Assembly: GCF_040811775.1 (NCBI RefSeq)
Contig: NZ_JBFNXW010000001.1
Span: 930,001 to 994,000 of the forward strand
Direction of reading: 5' to 3'
From: Balneola sp. MJW-20
Lineage (GTDB): Bacteria; Bacteroidota; Rhodothermia; Balneolales; Balneolaceae
Length of the DNA: 64,000 nucleotides
This document shows, piece after piece, positions 56,501-64,000 of this stretch (position 1 is its first letter; the number at the start of each line of letters is the position of its first letter). The position numbers were made by a program, and so were the translations under genes. The notes beneath the pieces were generated by a model. The model saw only the letters and a list, made by a program, of their open reading frames with translations. It did not search any database and was not told the origin of the DNA.

Positions 56501-56837
56501 AACCCATTTGCATTCCTGAACTAACCGCCTTGAAAGTCAACGGGTGTGCATACATCACATTGGAATGAGGATCTCCATAAAAAGGAAATATCAGACTACT
56601 CCAGAAATCATTGGTCTGAATAGGTAAAGAGAAATCATTGCTCACCTTGGGACTGATCGAAGCTCTTGAAGCATTCAGAGGACCTACAGCACCTGAAGGG
56701 AGGCTGGTGCTGTAACTACCGCTGCCAACCTGAACGCTCTGGGCTTCAGTAACCTGAGGCGTTATTAATAAAACAATGAAAAACCAAAAAAAGGCCCATT
56801 TCAGGGCATCAACATAATAACTATTCAAAAAGACCAT
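53523..56837 (-). CDS. Secreted GH81 endo-1,3-beta-glucanase with PKD, CBM6 and sorting domains
   Basis: 1104 residues. Signal peptide 1-32. GH81 catalytic region ~40-720 (QTNDFWSSLIFPFYGDPHSNVMYAHPL; acid/base E526 and E530 in GNNQESSSESMN; DDQINDHHFHAGY). PKD domain ~765-850, CBM6-type domain ~860-1000 (IEAEHYDKGG, YWITAGEWLEYTI), and T9SS type A sorting domain ~1025-1104 (QNYPNPFNPTT...GVYFYVL). Cleaves laminarin, the algal storage glucan, outside the cell. Alone on its strand. Confidence 0.92.
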   Translation of the reverse strand: MVFLNSYYVDALKWAFFWFFIVLLITPQVTEAQSVQVGSGSYSTSLPSGAVGPLNASRASISPKVSNDFSLPIQTNDFWSSLIFPFYGDPHSNVMYAHPLTFKAVSSGMQMGYTPQHVFAANDYLFPFQQQLTVGVVGLNASQTLPSSYGDWTVTAVWNDGQRNLQATFGHGLPFAYFFAEGGDALISTTSSPAIWYDQDGVLGLTVEGRHYGIFAPSGSVWTGTGSLRSTLNGSNYFSVALLPDNQVSTLQLFRTHAYAFVTNSVVSWNYDESTADLTTTYTLETDLQEAGNNNSSEAMTSLYRHQWLYADQPMTGYSYNSKAGTMRLYGGSEFSTSLKFSGVVPTLPDMGDYNRQQLTELVENVTNETLGSGPSYENGKAMGRFAHLIQIAEQMEAFEARDYFLSQLKNRLEDWLTAGGAQEYSYNDQWDVLTGYPSGYGADDQINDHHFHAGYAIYGAATVAQYDSAWASQENWGGMVNLLIKDANNWDRSDQRFPFLRSHDAYAGHSWAAGHGDFGDGNNQESSSESMNFATSVLLWGAASGQKEIRDLGIFLHANETTAIEQYWFDVDEQVFPEDYPHVAIAMVWGGKGVHSTWFGADPEFVHGINLLPITSGSLYLGRHPDHVIANYNEVVSERSGQPVIWKDVMWQYLALADPDRAIGYFLGDPNYERFDGESKAHTLHWLYNLKKMGRVDTTVHADTPMYSVFKNDAEERTYVAYNPESVPKTVTFTNGQTLEVPARSMATATEIFTDPEAPVAQIIADKTMGKAPLTIALEGSKSFDRNGGSLQYEWTFDEFGSSSNPDTSVVFTETGNFTIYLRVTNELQISATDSIEISVLGNGTPFNGAPKMIPGRIEAEHYDKGGEGVAYHDKEAANIGLAFRPDEGVDLEPSNDQGFDVYWITAGEWLEYTIEVPEAGNYDISPYVATVPGFGNFRLSINNVDVSGRRDVLHTGGWQNWKPITIENVELQPGVQILRMDFDSDTDKEGWLFSLNYIQVKKSVTVSNEGEDDLPSKVSLTQNYPNPFNPTTQITYSLPESAEVRLSVFNMLGQRVALLVNDRKTAGSHTVNFRADAFSSGVYFYVLQTGDIRLTKKMTLLK

Positions 56838-56965
56838 CCGGATATATTAGAAGCAAAATCAATTAAATTAATCGGAAATAATATAGAGATGAGGGTTAGT
56901 ATCCTAATTATTAAACATTAACAGGATGACTGATAAATACGTCCTTATTCTGGCAGTCAAATAAA
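56838..56965. other. Spacer upstream of the laminarinase
   Basis: AT-rich, holds the laminarinase promoter region; no ORF or hairpin of note. Confidence 0.5.
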
Positions 56966-57130
56966 TCAACAATCACTATGCTCAGTACCCTGATTTCTTA
57001 TAAAGTACAGGCCTTCCAGGATGTTGAATCTCTCTATCAGTTCGGTATTATTCCGTAGTGCTTCCCACAACTTTTTACAGTCGTCTTCGGGCAGTGAACC
57101 ATGGATATAGCGGAGTATATAGTCTTCCAT
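56966..57130 (-). CDS. Small hypothetical protein, 54 aa (anti-sigma-like N-terminus)
   Basis: From ATG 57130: MEDYILRYIHGSLPEDDCKKLWEALRNN... The layout of a short helix, an L-x-x-E-D turn and a second helix recalls the N-terminal part of FecR-type anti-sigma factors, here without their membrane and periplasmic part. Could be a remnant of a sigma/anti-sigma pair or a spurious ORF. Confidence 0.35.
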   Translation of the reverse strand: MEDYILRYIHGSLPEDDCKKLWEALRNNTELIERFNILEGLYFIRNQGTEHSDC

Positions 57131-57278
57131 GATGAACAGGATTTGTTTAATTAGTGTACCAGCAGGGCCGATCATTTGTTCCCGCCGGTATTTCTGACAT
57201 TCCTAAGAGGGTCCCCCTGGCACAGACTCCACAGATCTGATCATGAAATGTTTTTCTGTCCAAACCCAGATCAACTTC

Positions 57279-58418
57279 TCACCTACTCAAATTTACCCGG
57301 TATTTTTTGATCAGGAGTTCATCCGGAAATACGGAATAGTAATAACCATCCGGCCCTATCCTGCTCAGGCTACCATAAGACTCCAGCATTTCGGTATCGT
57401 CTTCCACATATAAAAGCTCACCATTTGCATTATAGAGGTCCATTACCACTTTGTATTCCAGAGGATCGGTGCTGCCGGTCGACGCTTTTTTAGCATATTC
57501 ATTCGGATCATCGATGTTCAGCGGATATCGGGTCCTGATAAGATAAGAGCCGTCCTCCAGAAATGTGACCGGACCCAGTCTTCCCAGTGTAAAAATGCTG
57601 ATACTCCCTCCTTCCTGATATACACCCGGACCCAAAGCTCCGTCAAAGTCACGAGTTATTGACCGTAAAAGATTTCCATTATAATCATACACTTTATGCT
57701 GATGATTTACCGAATGGGAATACCAAATTTCGTCTCCGGTGATCACTACAGATCCTCTGCTGGATGCATTTTTATATTTTTCATCAGTCGTTTCGATCAC
57801 ATCAAAGCGGGAAACTACTTCTATACTATCTTTTTCAGGGACTCTGAGAGTTACTATTTCGGTACCGATGGTGCCGAATTTCGCCGTGGTAAATACAAAT
57901 AACCCATCATTTCTGACACCGGACAAAGATGCGAATCTTAGATCCTGAGCAAGGTCCGTACTCCTGATAAAATTTCCCTCCAGGTCAAACTCATCCAGTC
58001 TTGTACCCTGAATATTAGCTATATAGAGCTTATTGTTATAAAGCACCATTCCAAAGGGATTCTCGAAATCACCCGGTCCCTTTCCCTCCTGACCGACAGC
58101 CCATCGGAGTTTACCTTCCTGATCCAGTGAAATGATCTTAGTCAGATTGCGATCATAGAAGTACAGATTACCCACTTCGTCAAAGCTAAGACTTGTTGCA
58201 CTTGTTATAACCAACTCCTCAATAGCTGAAAGATCTAAAGTACCCACCTCTTCGATCTCTACCGGGAACTGTGCCTGGTCCTGCCAAAGTCCTGATGAAG
58301 GATTCTCCAATACTCCATTTTCATTTACCACGGGACCTCTGTCCTCTGGTTTGGAACAGGATGACATAAATAATGAGCTGAGCATAAATAGAGAAACGAG
58401 TGAAATAAAGTTGTGCAT
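57279..58418 (-). CDS. 6-bladed beta-propeller lipoprotein
   Basis: 379 residues. Lipobox LFMSSC at 16-21. Repeated blades with Y-D-x-x-x-x and F-D-L-E-G-N-F-I-R-S-type strands (GNLYFYDRNLTKIISLDQEGKLRWAVGQEGKGPGDF, NLYIANIQGTRLDEFD, YDYNGNLLRSI). Family is common in Bacteroidota as envelope proteins of unknown role. Convergent with nothing; lies between laminarinase and sbtA terminator. Confidence 0.85.
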   Translation of the reverse strand: MHNFISLVSLFMLSSLFMSSCSKPEDRGPVVNENGVLENPSSGLWQDQAQFPVEIEEVGTLDLSAIEELVITSATSLSFDEVGNLYFYDRNLTKIISLDQEGKLRWAVGQEGKGPGDFENPFGMVLYNNKLYIANIQGTRLDEFDLEGNFIRSTDLAQDLRFASLSGVRNDGLFVFTTAKFGTIGTEIVTLRVPEKDSIEVVSRFDVIETTDEKYKNASSRGSVVITGDEIWYSHSVNHQHKVYDYNGNLLRSITRDFDGALGPGVYQEGGSISIFTLGRLGPVTFLEDGSYLIRTRYPLNIDDPNEYAKKASTGSTDPLEYKVVMDLYNANGELLYVEDDTEMLESYGSLSRIGPDGYYYSVFPDELLIKKYRVNLSR

Positions 58419-58497
58419 GGATCTTGATCAGTTGAATAATTTCTGCATCATAGACGATTCAAATGAAGAAATGTTTTAGTAATTCTCTGATTTAAAT

Positions 58498-58531
58498 AAA
58501 AAAAGCCGGTCGTTTCATCGAACCGGCTTTT
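58498..58531 (-). terminator. Terminator of the sbtA operon
   Basis: AAAAGCCGGT 58501-58510 / ACCGGCTTTT 58522-58531; A-run before it on the plus strand gives the U-run for minus-strand transcripts. Confidence 0.85.
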
Positions 58532-58548
58532 GATCAGCTTTATTCCAC

Positions 58549-59511
58549 TCAAAAAAGCTGAATGATCGATAAATAGAGAGGCATACCGATGGTGATGTTA
58601 AAAGGGAAGGTTATGGCCAACGCCATGGGTATGTATAGACTCGGATTTGCTTCCGGTGCAGCCAGCTTCATGGCTGCAGGTACCGCTATGTAGGAAGCAC
58701 TTGCTGCCAGTATAGAAAATAACAGGCGGTCTCCTATGCTTTCTGTTATGAGACCACTGATCATAGCAACGATCAATCCATTGATCACCGGTACGATCAC
58801 AGCAAAAAGTAAAGCAAACCATCCATGATTCATGAATGATGACAACTTTCTTCCACTGGTGATTCCCATATCAAGCAGGAATACTGCCAGAAATCCTTTA
58901 AATATATCGGTAGTAAAGGGTTCGATTCCCTGAGCCTGGGCATCACTTGCCAGGAATCCGATCAGCAGGCTACCCAGTATCAGCATCACACTTCCGTTTG
59001 TAAGTGCATGTTTGATAAAGGGCAGGCAATCGGAACCTTTTCTTTTTTGATCTCCAAACCAGGACATCAGCAAAACTCCGATAATGATAGAAGGCGCTTC
59101 CATAGATGCCATAACTGCCACCATATGCCCTCCGAATTCTATTTGCTGAAGTTCCAGAAAGGATACTGCAGTAACAAATGTCACGGCACTAACTGAACCA
59201 TATGCAGCCGCGATCGCACCTGAATTCTGAACACTCATTTTCTTTCTGAGCACAAAAAAAGCATAGACCGGAACCACTAATGCCAGAGCAACTCCGAATA
59301 AAAGCGCCCATAGTATTTCCAGATCTAATGCACTGTGTGAAAGTTCCTGCCCTCCCTTAAAACCAATGGAGAAGAGCAGGTATAGAGAGATGAATTTGGA
59401 TGAGGTTTCGGGAATTTCCAGATCGCTTTTAACCTTTACTGCGAACAATCCCAGGAAGAAAAATAACAATGCAGGATTGGTCAGGTTGTCGATCAGTAAT
59501 TGTAAGTCCAT
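58549..59511 (-). CDS. sbtA: SbtA-type Na+-dependent bicarbonate transporter
   Basis: 320 residues, ten membrane helices in two inverted halves. LTNPALLFFFLGLF, GFKGGQEL, AAAYGSVSAVTFVTA, GGHMVAVMASMEAPSIIIGV, FLLDMGITSGRKL and AAPEANPSLYIPMALAITFPFNI are the SbtA/DUF897 landmarks. Imports HCO3- with Na+. Outside cyanobacteria it probably feeds carboxylases. Last gene of a LysR-led cluster. Confidence 0.92.
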   Translation of the reverse strand: MDLQLLIDNLTNPALLFFFLGLFAVKVKSDLEIPETSSKFISLYLLFSIGFKGGQELSHSALDLEILWALLFGVALALVVPVYAFFVLRKKMSVQNSGAIAAAYGSVSAVTFVTAVSFLELQQIEFGGHMVAVMASMEAPSIIIGVLLMSWFGDQKRKGSDCLPFIKHALTNGSVMLILGSLLIGFLASDAQAQGIEPFTTDIFKGFLAVFLLDMGITSGRKLSSFMNHGWFALLFAVIVPVINGLIVAMISGLITESIGDRLLFSILAASASYIAVPAAMKLAAPEANPSLYIPMALAITFPFNITIGMPLYLSIIQLF

Positions 59512-59549
59512 AGATGATATATATGCGGTAAAAGGAGCTTACAACTTCC

Positions 59550-59843
59550 TTAAGAAGCTGCCGGCATCACCCTTAACAATGCTTCCAGATTCAGTTCTTT
59601 ACGGGTCTGATTATTCATAGACAGCATTTCTTTCAGTTCTTTCTTTTGATCTTCGAGCTGTCTGATGCGCTTATCAGTCTCTGTACGATCTGCATTGTGG
59701 TCTCTTTCCCACTGTGACCAGTAGGACACTTTGTATTCGTTGATCTTCTTATCAATCAAAAGCTCAAGGGCGTCGTAGGCTTCAGACAATGAGAATTCCA
59801 TTTTAAGTGACGTTAATTCGCGGTTTTCTTTTGCAGTAATCAT
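59550..59843 (-). CDS. Hypothetical coiled-coil protein, 97 aa
   Basis: Soluble, charged; strong coiled coil DKRIRQLEDQKKELKEMLS at ~57-75. ATG 59843. Located between lysR and sbtA, 32 bases from the next small gene, so probably co-transcribed with the transporter. Not similar to PII-like SbtB. Unknown. Confidence 0.6.
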   Translation of the reverse strand: MITAKENRELTSLKMEFSLSEAYDALELLIDKKINEYKVSYWSQWERDHNADRTETDKRIRQLEDQKKELKEMLSMNNQTRKELNLEALLRVMPAAS

Positions 59844-59875
59844 AATTCTCTGGTTTTTATATATGGGGTTAGTAA

Positions 59876-60124
59876 TTATTTGTCCTTGCCGGATCGAGTG
59901 TTCTTTAATGGGCTGGAAAAGGCACGCAAAGTCATGAGACAGGCAACGATCACTCCGGATGAGATCATTTGTGCTTTGGCGGTAATATCACTTTGTAAAC
60001 AAAGAGCGATCCATACTATGAGTCCTGCAAGGATCATACTGAATTTAAAAACCGGAGATTCAGTTTTTGATCTTAAGTTATCAAGACTCAGCTTTTCTGA
60101 AGATGAGTAGGTTGATTGGTCCAT
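59876..60124 (-). CDS. Small membrane protein, 82 aa
   Basis: Two hydrophobic segments (FKFSMILAGLIVWIALCL and AQMISSGVIVACLMTLRAFS) with Ser-rich N-terminus. Same gene unit as above, 107 bases after lysR. Unknown; maybe a helper of SbtA. Confidence 0.55.
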   Translation of the reverse strand: MDQSTYSSSEKLSLDNLRSKTESPVFKFSMILAGLIVWIALCLQSDITAKAQMISSGVIVACLMTLRAFSSPLKNTRSGKDK

Positions 60125-60231
60125 ATTCTTGGTTTGATTATTATTGAATACGGACCAAAGGTAAAGAGACTTATATCATATATAATAATTTATTAGTTTA
60201 ATAATGTTCATTTATTATTTTTATGACCTTT

Positions 60232-61134
60232 TTAACCAAGCTGATCAGCCTTATCCAGATACCACTGAAACTTATTCTGGATGATCTCCTTTTTATGTTC
60301 ACTCACCCATTCTAAATATTTCTCGGCTACCCGAGACAGATTTTTCTTCTTCAGCCATATCATTCTCCATTGCGTAGTAATAGGAAGATGGGCTCTTGGA
60401 ATAATATGCAGCTGTTGATTCATGATCTCATTCCGGATCCCTATCAGCGGTAAAACCGAGTATCCCAGTCCGGCAATTACAGCCTGTTTCACTGCCTCAT
60501 TTGATGTCAACTCGATTCTTTTTCTCCTTCCGGTCTCTTTAAAATAATTATCCATTGCTGCCCGGGTTGCCGAACCTTTTTCCCGGTAAATAAGTGAGGC
60601 ATTCTTATCGAAAGTATTCGTATTACCTACCAGGTACAGCTTATTTTCCATCATTATCTCCTCATGTACGTCAATATCTTCCGGTACGGTGGAGACCCAG
60701 GCAAAGTCAACCAGGTTATTTTTCAGATCCTCAATTACATTCGTCTTATTAGTCACATCCAGGATAAGGTCAACTCCCGGGTGCTCCTCGTGAAACCCAT
60801 TCATAAAATATGGCATCACATATTTACCGGTTGAAGCTGATGAGATCTTTAGTTTTCCGGCAAGCAGATCATCATATTCCTTCGTCTTATATTTGATCGC
60901 TTCTGCCTCCCTCAATACACTTTTGGCGATCTCCGCGATCGAATGACCAAAGTCGGTAACATGTAGTTTCCTGGAATGTATCTCTGTTAATGGCTGATCA
61001 AACTGATCCTGAAAATTTTTCAGCTGAATAGAAAGTGCGGGCTGACTGATGTTGATCTCTTTAGCGGCTTCGGTAACACTGCCGTGTTTTACTACTTCGA
61101 CAAAGATCTGGAGCTGATGCAGGGTGTAGTTCAT
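60232..61134 (-). CDS. LysR-family regulator (CbbR/CysB-like)
   Basis: 300 residues. Winged HTH 1-60 (QLQIFVEVVKHGSVTEAAKEINISQPALSIQLKNFQ); effector domain ~90-290 with ISSASTGKYVMPYFMNGFHEEHPGVDLIL and GLGYSVLPL. The ~58-residue HTH plus type-2 periplasmic-binding fold is CbbR-like. Upstream of and in line with the small genes and sbtA, so likely their regulator, perhaps sensing carbon status. Confidence 0.88.
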   Translation of the reverse strand: MNYTLHQLQIFVEVVKHGSVTEAAKEINISQPALSIQLKNFQDQFDQPLTEIHSRKLHVTDFGHSIAEIAKSVLREAEAIKYKTKEYDDLLAGKLKISSASTGKYVMPYFMNGFHEEHPGVDLILDVTNKTNVIEDLKNNLVDFAWVSTVPEDIDVHEEIMMENKLYLVGNTNTFDKNASLIYREKGSATRAAMDNYFKETGRRKRIELTSNEAVKQAVIAGLGYSVLPLIGIRNEIMNQQLHIIPRAHLPITTQWRMIWLKKKNLSRVAEKYLEWVSEHKKEIIQNKFQWYLDKADQLG

Positions 61135-61428
61135 AATACATTTATTAATTTTATGTATGTCATTAGTAATATAAATAATTGTATATAATTTAAATCACTT
61201 AATTTTGAACTGAAGATACTCGGTGTATCCAGCTGTCAGACTTACTCTTCGGGACAAGGGCAATAACGCTGAATTCGTGAAATTATGAATTGAGGTTAGC
61301 AAAAGTACCGGCTTGATGAGCCATACTAATTTTATGAATGACAGAGACTTCGGGTGCTTATTTACTGAGGAGTTGTAAATATGCCAGAATCCAGACTGAA
61401 AACAGTCAAATAATAGAACTCAAAGATT
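61135..61428. other. Spacer between lysR and the S15 peptidase 3' end
   Basis: Carries the lysR promoter; no ORF of substance. The repeat region listed separately begins at 61429. Confidence 0.4.
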
Positions 61429-61512
61429 GGAGAATACTACTGGATTCTCCAGGCCTACTTTTCCAAAGTCCGGAGCCTGGATCCCTCCCTGCACATTAAA
61501 ACTTTGGAAAAG
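61429..61512. repeat. Overlapping inverted repeats
   Basis: GGAGAAT 61429-61435/ATTCTCC 61444-61450; CCAGGC 61449-61454/GCCTGG 61475-61480; and a perfect 12-base pair CTTTTCCAAAGT 61458-61469/ACTTTGGAAAAG 61501-61512. The first two can form together, the third competes with the second. May be the S15 peptidase mRNA end or an unlisted repeat element. Confidence 0.6.
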
Positions 61513-61533
61513 AGTCTTGTCTGCCTGTCACCA

Positions 61534-63378
61534 TTATTTAAACGCTGAAACCCCTCCGACTACCGGAAGCGTTAACATCGTCCCGTCCAGATCTATAGTC
61601 AGCTTCGTACCCGGATCCGGATGCAAAGTGTATTCCTTATCACTACTGAAGATCATTAGTCCGATCTGCTGTCCCGGAGGAATGATCTGATCATCGGGTT
61701 GTAACTCGAAGGTCATTTCGTAGAATTTGCCCGGTTCCAGGGGCTCACCGTCCGTTAAGCTCTTATAATTCTGCGGATCAGCCCAGCCCCGGGTAATGAT
61801 ATTGTCGGTGATCCGGCCGTTACGTTGCTCGGTCCAGGGTAAACTAACTAGCCATACTGACAGGTTTGCAGCAGGCTTGCTGCTTGCAAGCCGGACTGTG
61901 ATCTCTGCCAGTCCCGAAATATGTACGGAATCTTCAAGTACGGGACTCAGGTAGATCAGCCTGTGATCGGTAATTTCAGCTCTGGCCAGTGCTTCCCCGG
62001 TGAAAGAAAAATTATCTTCCAGGGTCTCAGTGCCTTGTTTTGAGGGCTTATTAAGCGTTAGGCCACCTCTTTCCGGTGCACCTGAACTGAGGTACATGGT
62101 CACCGGTTCAGCGGCCGGATTCGGATAATCGGCGTAATAGGTTGGTTCACTAACGTCATCGTATTCGCGTACGATCCAGGCACCCGTCTCATTCTGAATT
62201 CCATTATCTACGCCAAACAGATAGTGCGTGAACCAGCGGTTCATCATTTCCACGGGAGGAGGTCCGCCATGTCCAAACTGATGATAATAGATCTGTGTAT
62301 GCAGCCCCATTTCTTTGGCTTTTTCATAAATACGGTAACTGTGCTCCGGCATCACGTTCCAGTCGTTGAACCCGTGACTCATGAACAGGGCTGCCTTCAT
62401 GCCATCCATATCGTTCAGATAATCACGTCCGGCCCAGAATTTGTTGTAATCACCAGTCTCACGATCCATGTTCGCCATCAGGATGTCATCCCGGACACGT
62501 TTGTTATTCCCCGCACGCATCTCTTCTTTTCCGCTGTGGATGAAATCGTACAATACATCAATGTCCTCACCCAGATATCCTCCGGGACTGCGGACCAGTC
62601 CGTTAGAGCGGTAATAATGGTAGTATGAAGTATTTGGAGCTACCGGAATGATCACTTCCAGTCCCTCCACTCCGGTGGTGGCTGCAGCAAGCGGCAGGGT
62701 ACCGTTATAAGAAGTTCCGGTCATACCTACTTTACCGGTTGACCAGTAGGCTTCCACCTTTTCGTCTCCTTCACGAGTGGAATAACCGTTCGCCTTCCCG
62801 GTCAGCCACTGTATGACTGCTTTTGGTGCCAGAGATTCATTTTCGCCACCCACGGTTGGGGAACCGTCGGATAATCCGGTTCCGGGTGATGAGGAATGCA
62901 CTACTATATAACCTCTGGGTACCCAGGTGCGTACCTGAGAATTAGATATAACCGGGCGCTCTCCTCTGCGCTGCACTTCCGGATGCACCCGCTGCTTGCG
63001 GATCTCTACCATGTCCTTACGACCGGCGGCTCCCAGTTCCCTGCGGACATTCCAGAACAAACCCTCTTCAAATCCTGCCGTGCCTGCATAATAGGGACTG
63101 GTTTCGTAGATCACCGGGAGTTTCAGTCCATCTTCGGTCCACTTTGGTCGGGTTACATCCACATGAACCCGGTCCGGCTGACCATCACGGTCCGAATCAA
63201 ATTCAGTTTCTACCCAAAGATCCTCGCGGATCCAGTTATCCGGGTTCTGCAGTTCTTCAATGACCTGTGCTCTTCCGTCCTCGACAACAGGGATCTTTAT
63301 TTCCTGGGCGATAGAATAATTGAAATGAACAAACAGCAGAGCAGCTGTAAAAAGAAAAGATCTGAATAATGATTTCAT
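61534..63378 (-). CDS. X-Pro dipeptidyl-peptidase, S15 family (secreted)
   Basis: 614 residues. Signal peptide ending SIAQ (~1-25). Alpha/beta-hydrolase core with nucleophile S223 in GTSYNG, catalytic Asp/His region MSHGFNDWNV and FGHGGPP; C-terminal jelly-roll domain from ~420 (YLSSGAPERGGLTL...AEITVRL). Releases X-Pro dipeptides in the periplasm or outside; cocaine-esterase-like family. Stands alone. Confidence 0.9.
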   Translation of the reverse strand: MKSLFRSFLFTAALLFVHFNYSIAQEIKIPVVEDGRAQVIEELQNPDNWIREDLWVETEFDSDRDGQPDRVHVDVTRPKWTEDGLKLPVIYETSPYYAGTAGFEEGLFWNVRRELGAAGRKDMVEIRKQRVHPEVQRRGERPVISNSQVRTWVPRGYIVVHSSSPGTGLSDGSPTVGGENESLAPKAVIQWLTGKANGYSTREGDEKVEAYWSTGKVGMTGTSYNGTLPLAAATTGVEGLEVIIPVAPNTSYYHYYRSNGLVRSPGGYLGEDIDVLYDFIHSGKEEMRAGNNKRVRDDILMANMDRETGDYNKFWAGRDYLNDMDGMKAALFMSHGFNDWNVMPEHSYRIYEKAKEMGLHTQIYYHQFGHGGPPPVEMMNRWFTHYLFGVDNGIQNETGAWIVREYDDVSEPTYYADYPNPAAEPVTMYLSSGAPERGGLTLNKPSKQGTETLEDNFSFTGEALARAEITDHRLIYLSPVLEDSVHISGLAEITVRLASSKPAANLSVWLVSLPWTEQRNGRITDNIITRGWADPQNYKSLTDGEPLEPGKFYEMTFELQPDDQIIPPGQQIGLMIFSSDKEYTLHPDPGTKLTIDLDGTMLTLPVVGGVSAFK

Positions 63379-63541
63379 GATGTGCCGATATATTTAAATT
63401 TCATGATCAATGTAAGTGATTTAAGGCGAAGGATGAAGTTTCAGGGGCCAAGGGCCAATTTATAATTCATAATGTATAATCCATAATTCCCCTTTGGTGA
63501 AAACAGAAATAATCATTTATACTATTTCAGAATAAAAATGA

Positions 63542-64000
63542 ATGAGCCCCGATTTGAGCAAAAAGAAAGTCCTTACCATAACTATGAACCCCTCGCTGGA
63601 TGTCGGTTCTGAAGCAGAAGATGTAATTACCGATGAAAAGACCCGATGTGAGGAACCCGTCTACGATCCCGGAGGCGGCGGGATCAATGTAGCCCGTGTT
63701 CTGACCCGGCTGGGTGTAGAAGCAGATGCACTTTTGATCGCCGGTGGTCATACCGGTAATAAGCTCATTGAAATGCTGGAAGAAGAATCCATCCGGATCC
63801 ATACGATTCGTTCCAGACAGGACACCCGGCAGAACATCGCTATCATAGACAATAGTGCCGGCAAACAGTATCGCTTTGTATTCCCGGGCAGAGTCCCTGA
63901 TGAGAGCGTCTGGATAAAGGTGCTGGATCAGATCCGGCAAAGTATTTCAGCATATGATTATGTGGTTGCCAGTGGCAGCCTGCCTGAAGGAGTGCCGGAT
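63542..64000 (+). CDS. pfkB: PfkB-type 6-phosphofructokinase, N-terminal part
   Basis: Runs off the right edge; 153 residues seen from ATG 63542. TLTMNPS-like VLTITMNPSLDVG start, GGGGINVAR at 44-52, TRQNIAI, QYRFVFPG and VASGSLPEGVP match E. coli Pfk-2 closely. Ribokinase-fold kinase, fructose-6-P to fructose-1,6-bisP; 1-phosphofructokinase or tagatose-6-P kinase is an alternative. ATP-binding tail lies outside. Confidence 0.88.
   Translation, partial: MSPDLSKKKVLTITMNPSLDVGSEAEDVITDEKTRCEEPVYDPGGGGINVARVLTRLGVEADALLIAGGHTGNKLIEMLEEESIRIHTIRSRQDTRQNIAIIDNSAGKQYRFVFPGRVPDESVWIKVLDQIRQSISAYDYVVASGSLPEGVPD

Noticed and set aside
62896..63369. 157-codon plus-strand frame
   Set aside because: Antisense shadow of the S15 peptidase.
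63527..63940. 137-codon minus-strand frame at the right edge
   Set aside because: Opposite strand of the clear PfkB-type gene.

Overview
The window looks like a chromosomal segment of an aerobic, heterotrophic marine or halophilic bacterium of the Balneolota/Rhodothermota side of the Bacteroidota group. The evidence is a type IX secretion (Por) C-terminal sorting domain of the YPNPFNP type on the laminarinase, a bacterial Hc1-like histone, several lineage-typical small proteins (DUF6787-like, secreted NTF2-like), modest GC content and many Shine-Dalgarno sites of the type CCGGAGG. This assignment is an inference from protein style, not a database result. No rRNA, tRNA, CRISPR array, prophage or insertion sequence was recognised.

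Layout. 1-7 kb: end of a penicillin acylase, a GH3/serine hydrolase cell-wall enzyme, a cytidine deaminase coupled to an amino-acid-kinase-like protein, a histone-like protein and small secreted proteins. 7-15 kb: a CynX-type MFS carrier and a sensory cluster (seven-PAS REC-kinase, four-PAS kinase, stand-alone receiver), then a cold-shock protein. 15.5-19.2 kb: a bactofilin-like membrane protein and an RND/MMPL transporter. 19.25-20.37 kb: no convincing gene, but three tandem diverged copies of a roughly 300-nt element with conserved hairpins whose stems differ in compensating ways and with terminators at each end. I read these as a new structured-RNA family, and it is the main lead in the window.

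20.3-37.6 kb, mostly minus strand: a bioenergetic/stress island. A FixL-like PAS kinase with a NarL-type regulator is followed by Hsp20, an SDR dehydrogenase, PEP synthase, a complete N-type ATPase operon (atpDCQRBEFAG), a tandem universal stress protein and a P2-type cation ATPase. A divergent DksA/TraR-like gene sits inside it. SDR, ppsA and the nine atp genes are tightly packed or overlapping, so PEP synthesis and N-ATPase are probably co-transcribed. The kinase has residues at the positions of the FixL haem ligand His and the oxygen-sensing Arg, so a low-oxygen or energy-stress programme is a reasonable hypothesis.

37.9-44.8 kb: YciE/F-like and DoxX proteins, an RsbW-like/GNAT fusion with an overlapping STAS gene, a flavin-reductase-like protein, an M20 peptidase and a sugar porter. 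45-48.6 kb: a squalene/phytoene synthase, a CrtC-like protein and an ICMT-Lgt fusion that together suggest an undescribed lipid or isoprenoid modification. 48.7-53.5 kb: small proteins, a dihaem cytochrome, a solute-binding-protein remnant, and an arsR-arsM-arsC operon behind a perfect palindromic operator. 53.5-64 kb: a secreted GH81 laminarinase, a 6-bladed propeller lipoprotein, an SbtA bicarbonate transporter operon headed by a LysR regulator, an S15 peptidase and the start of a PfkB-type phosphofructokinase.
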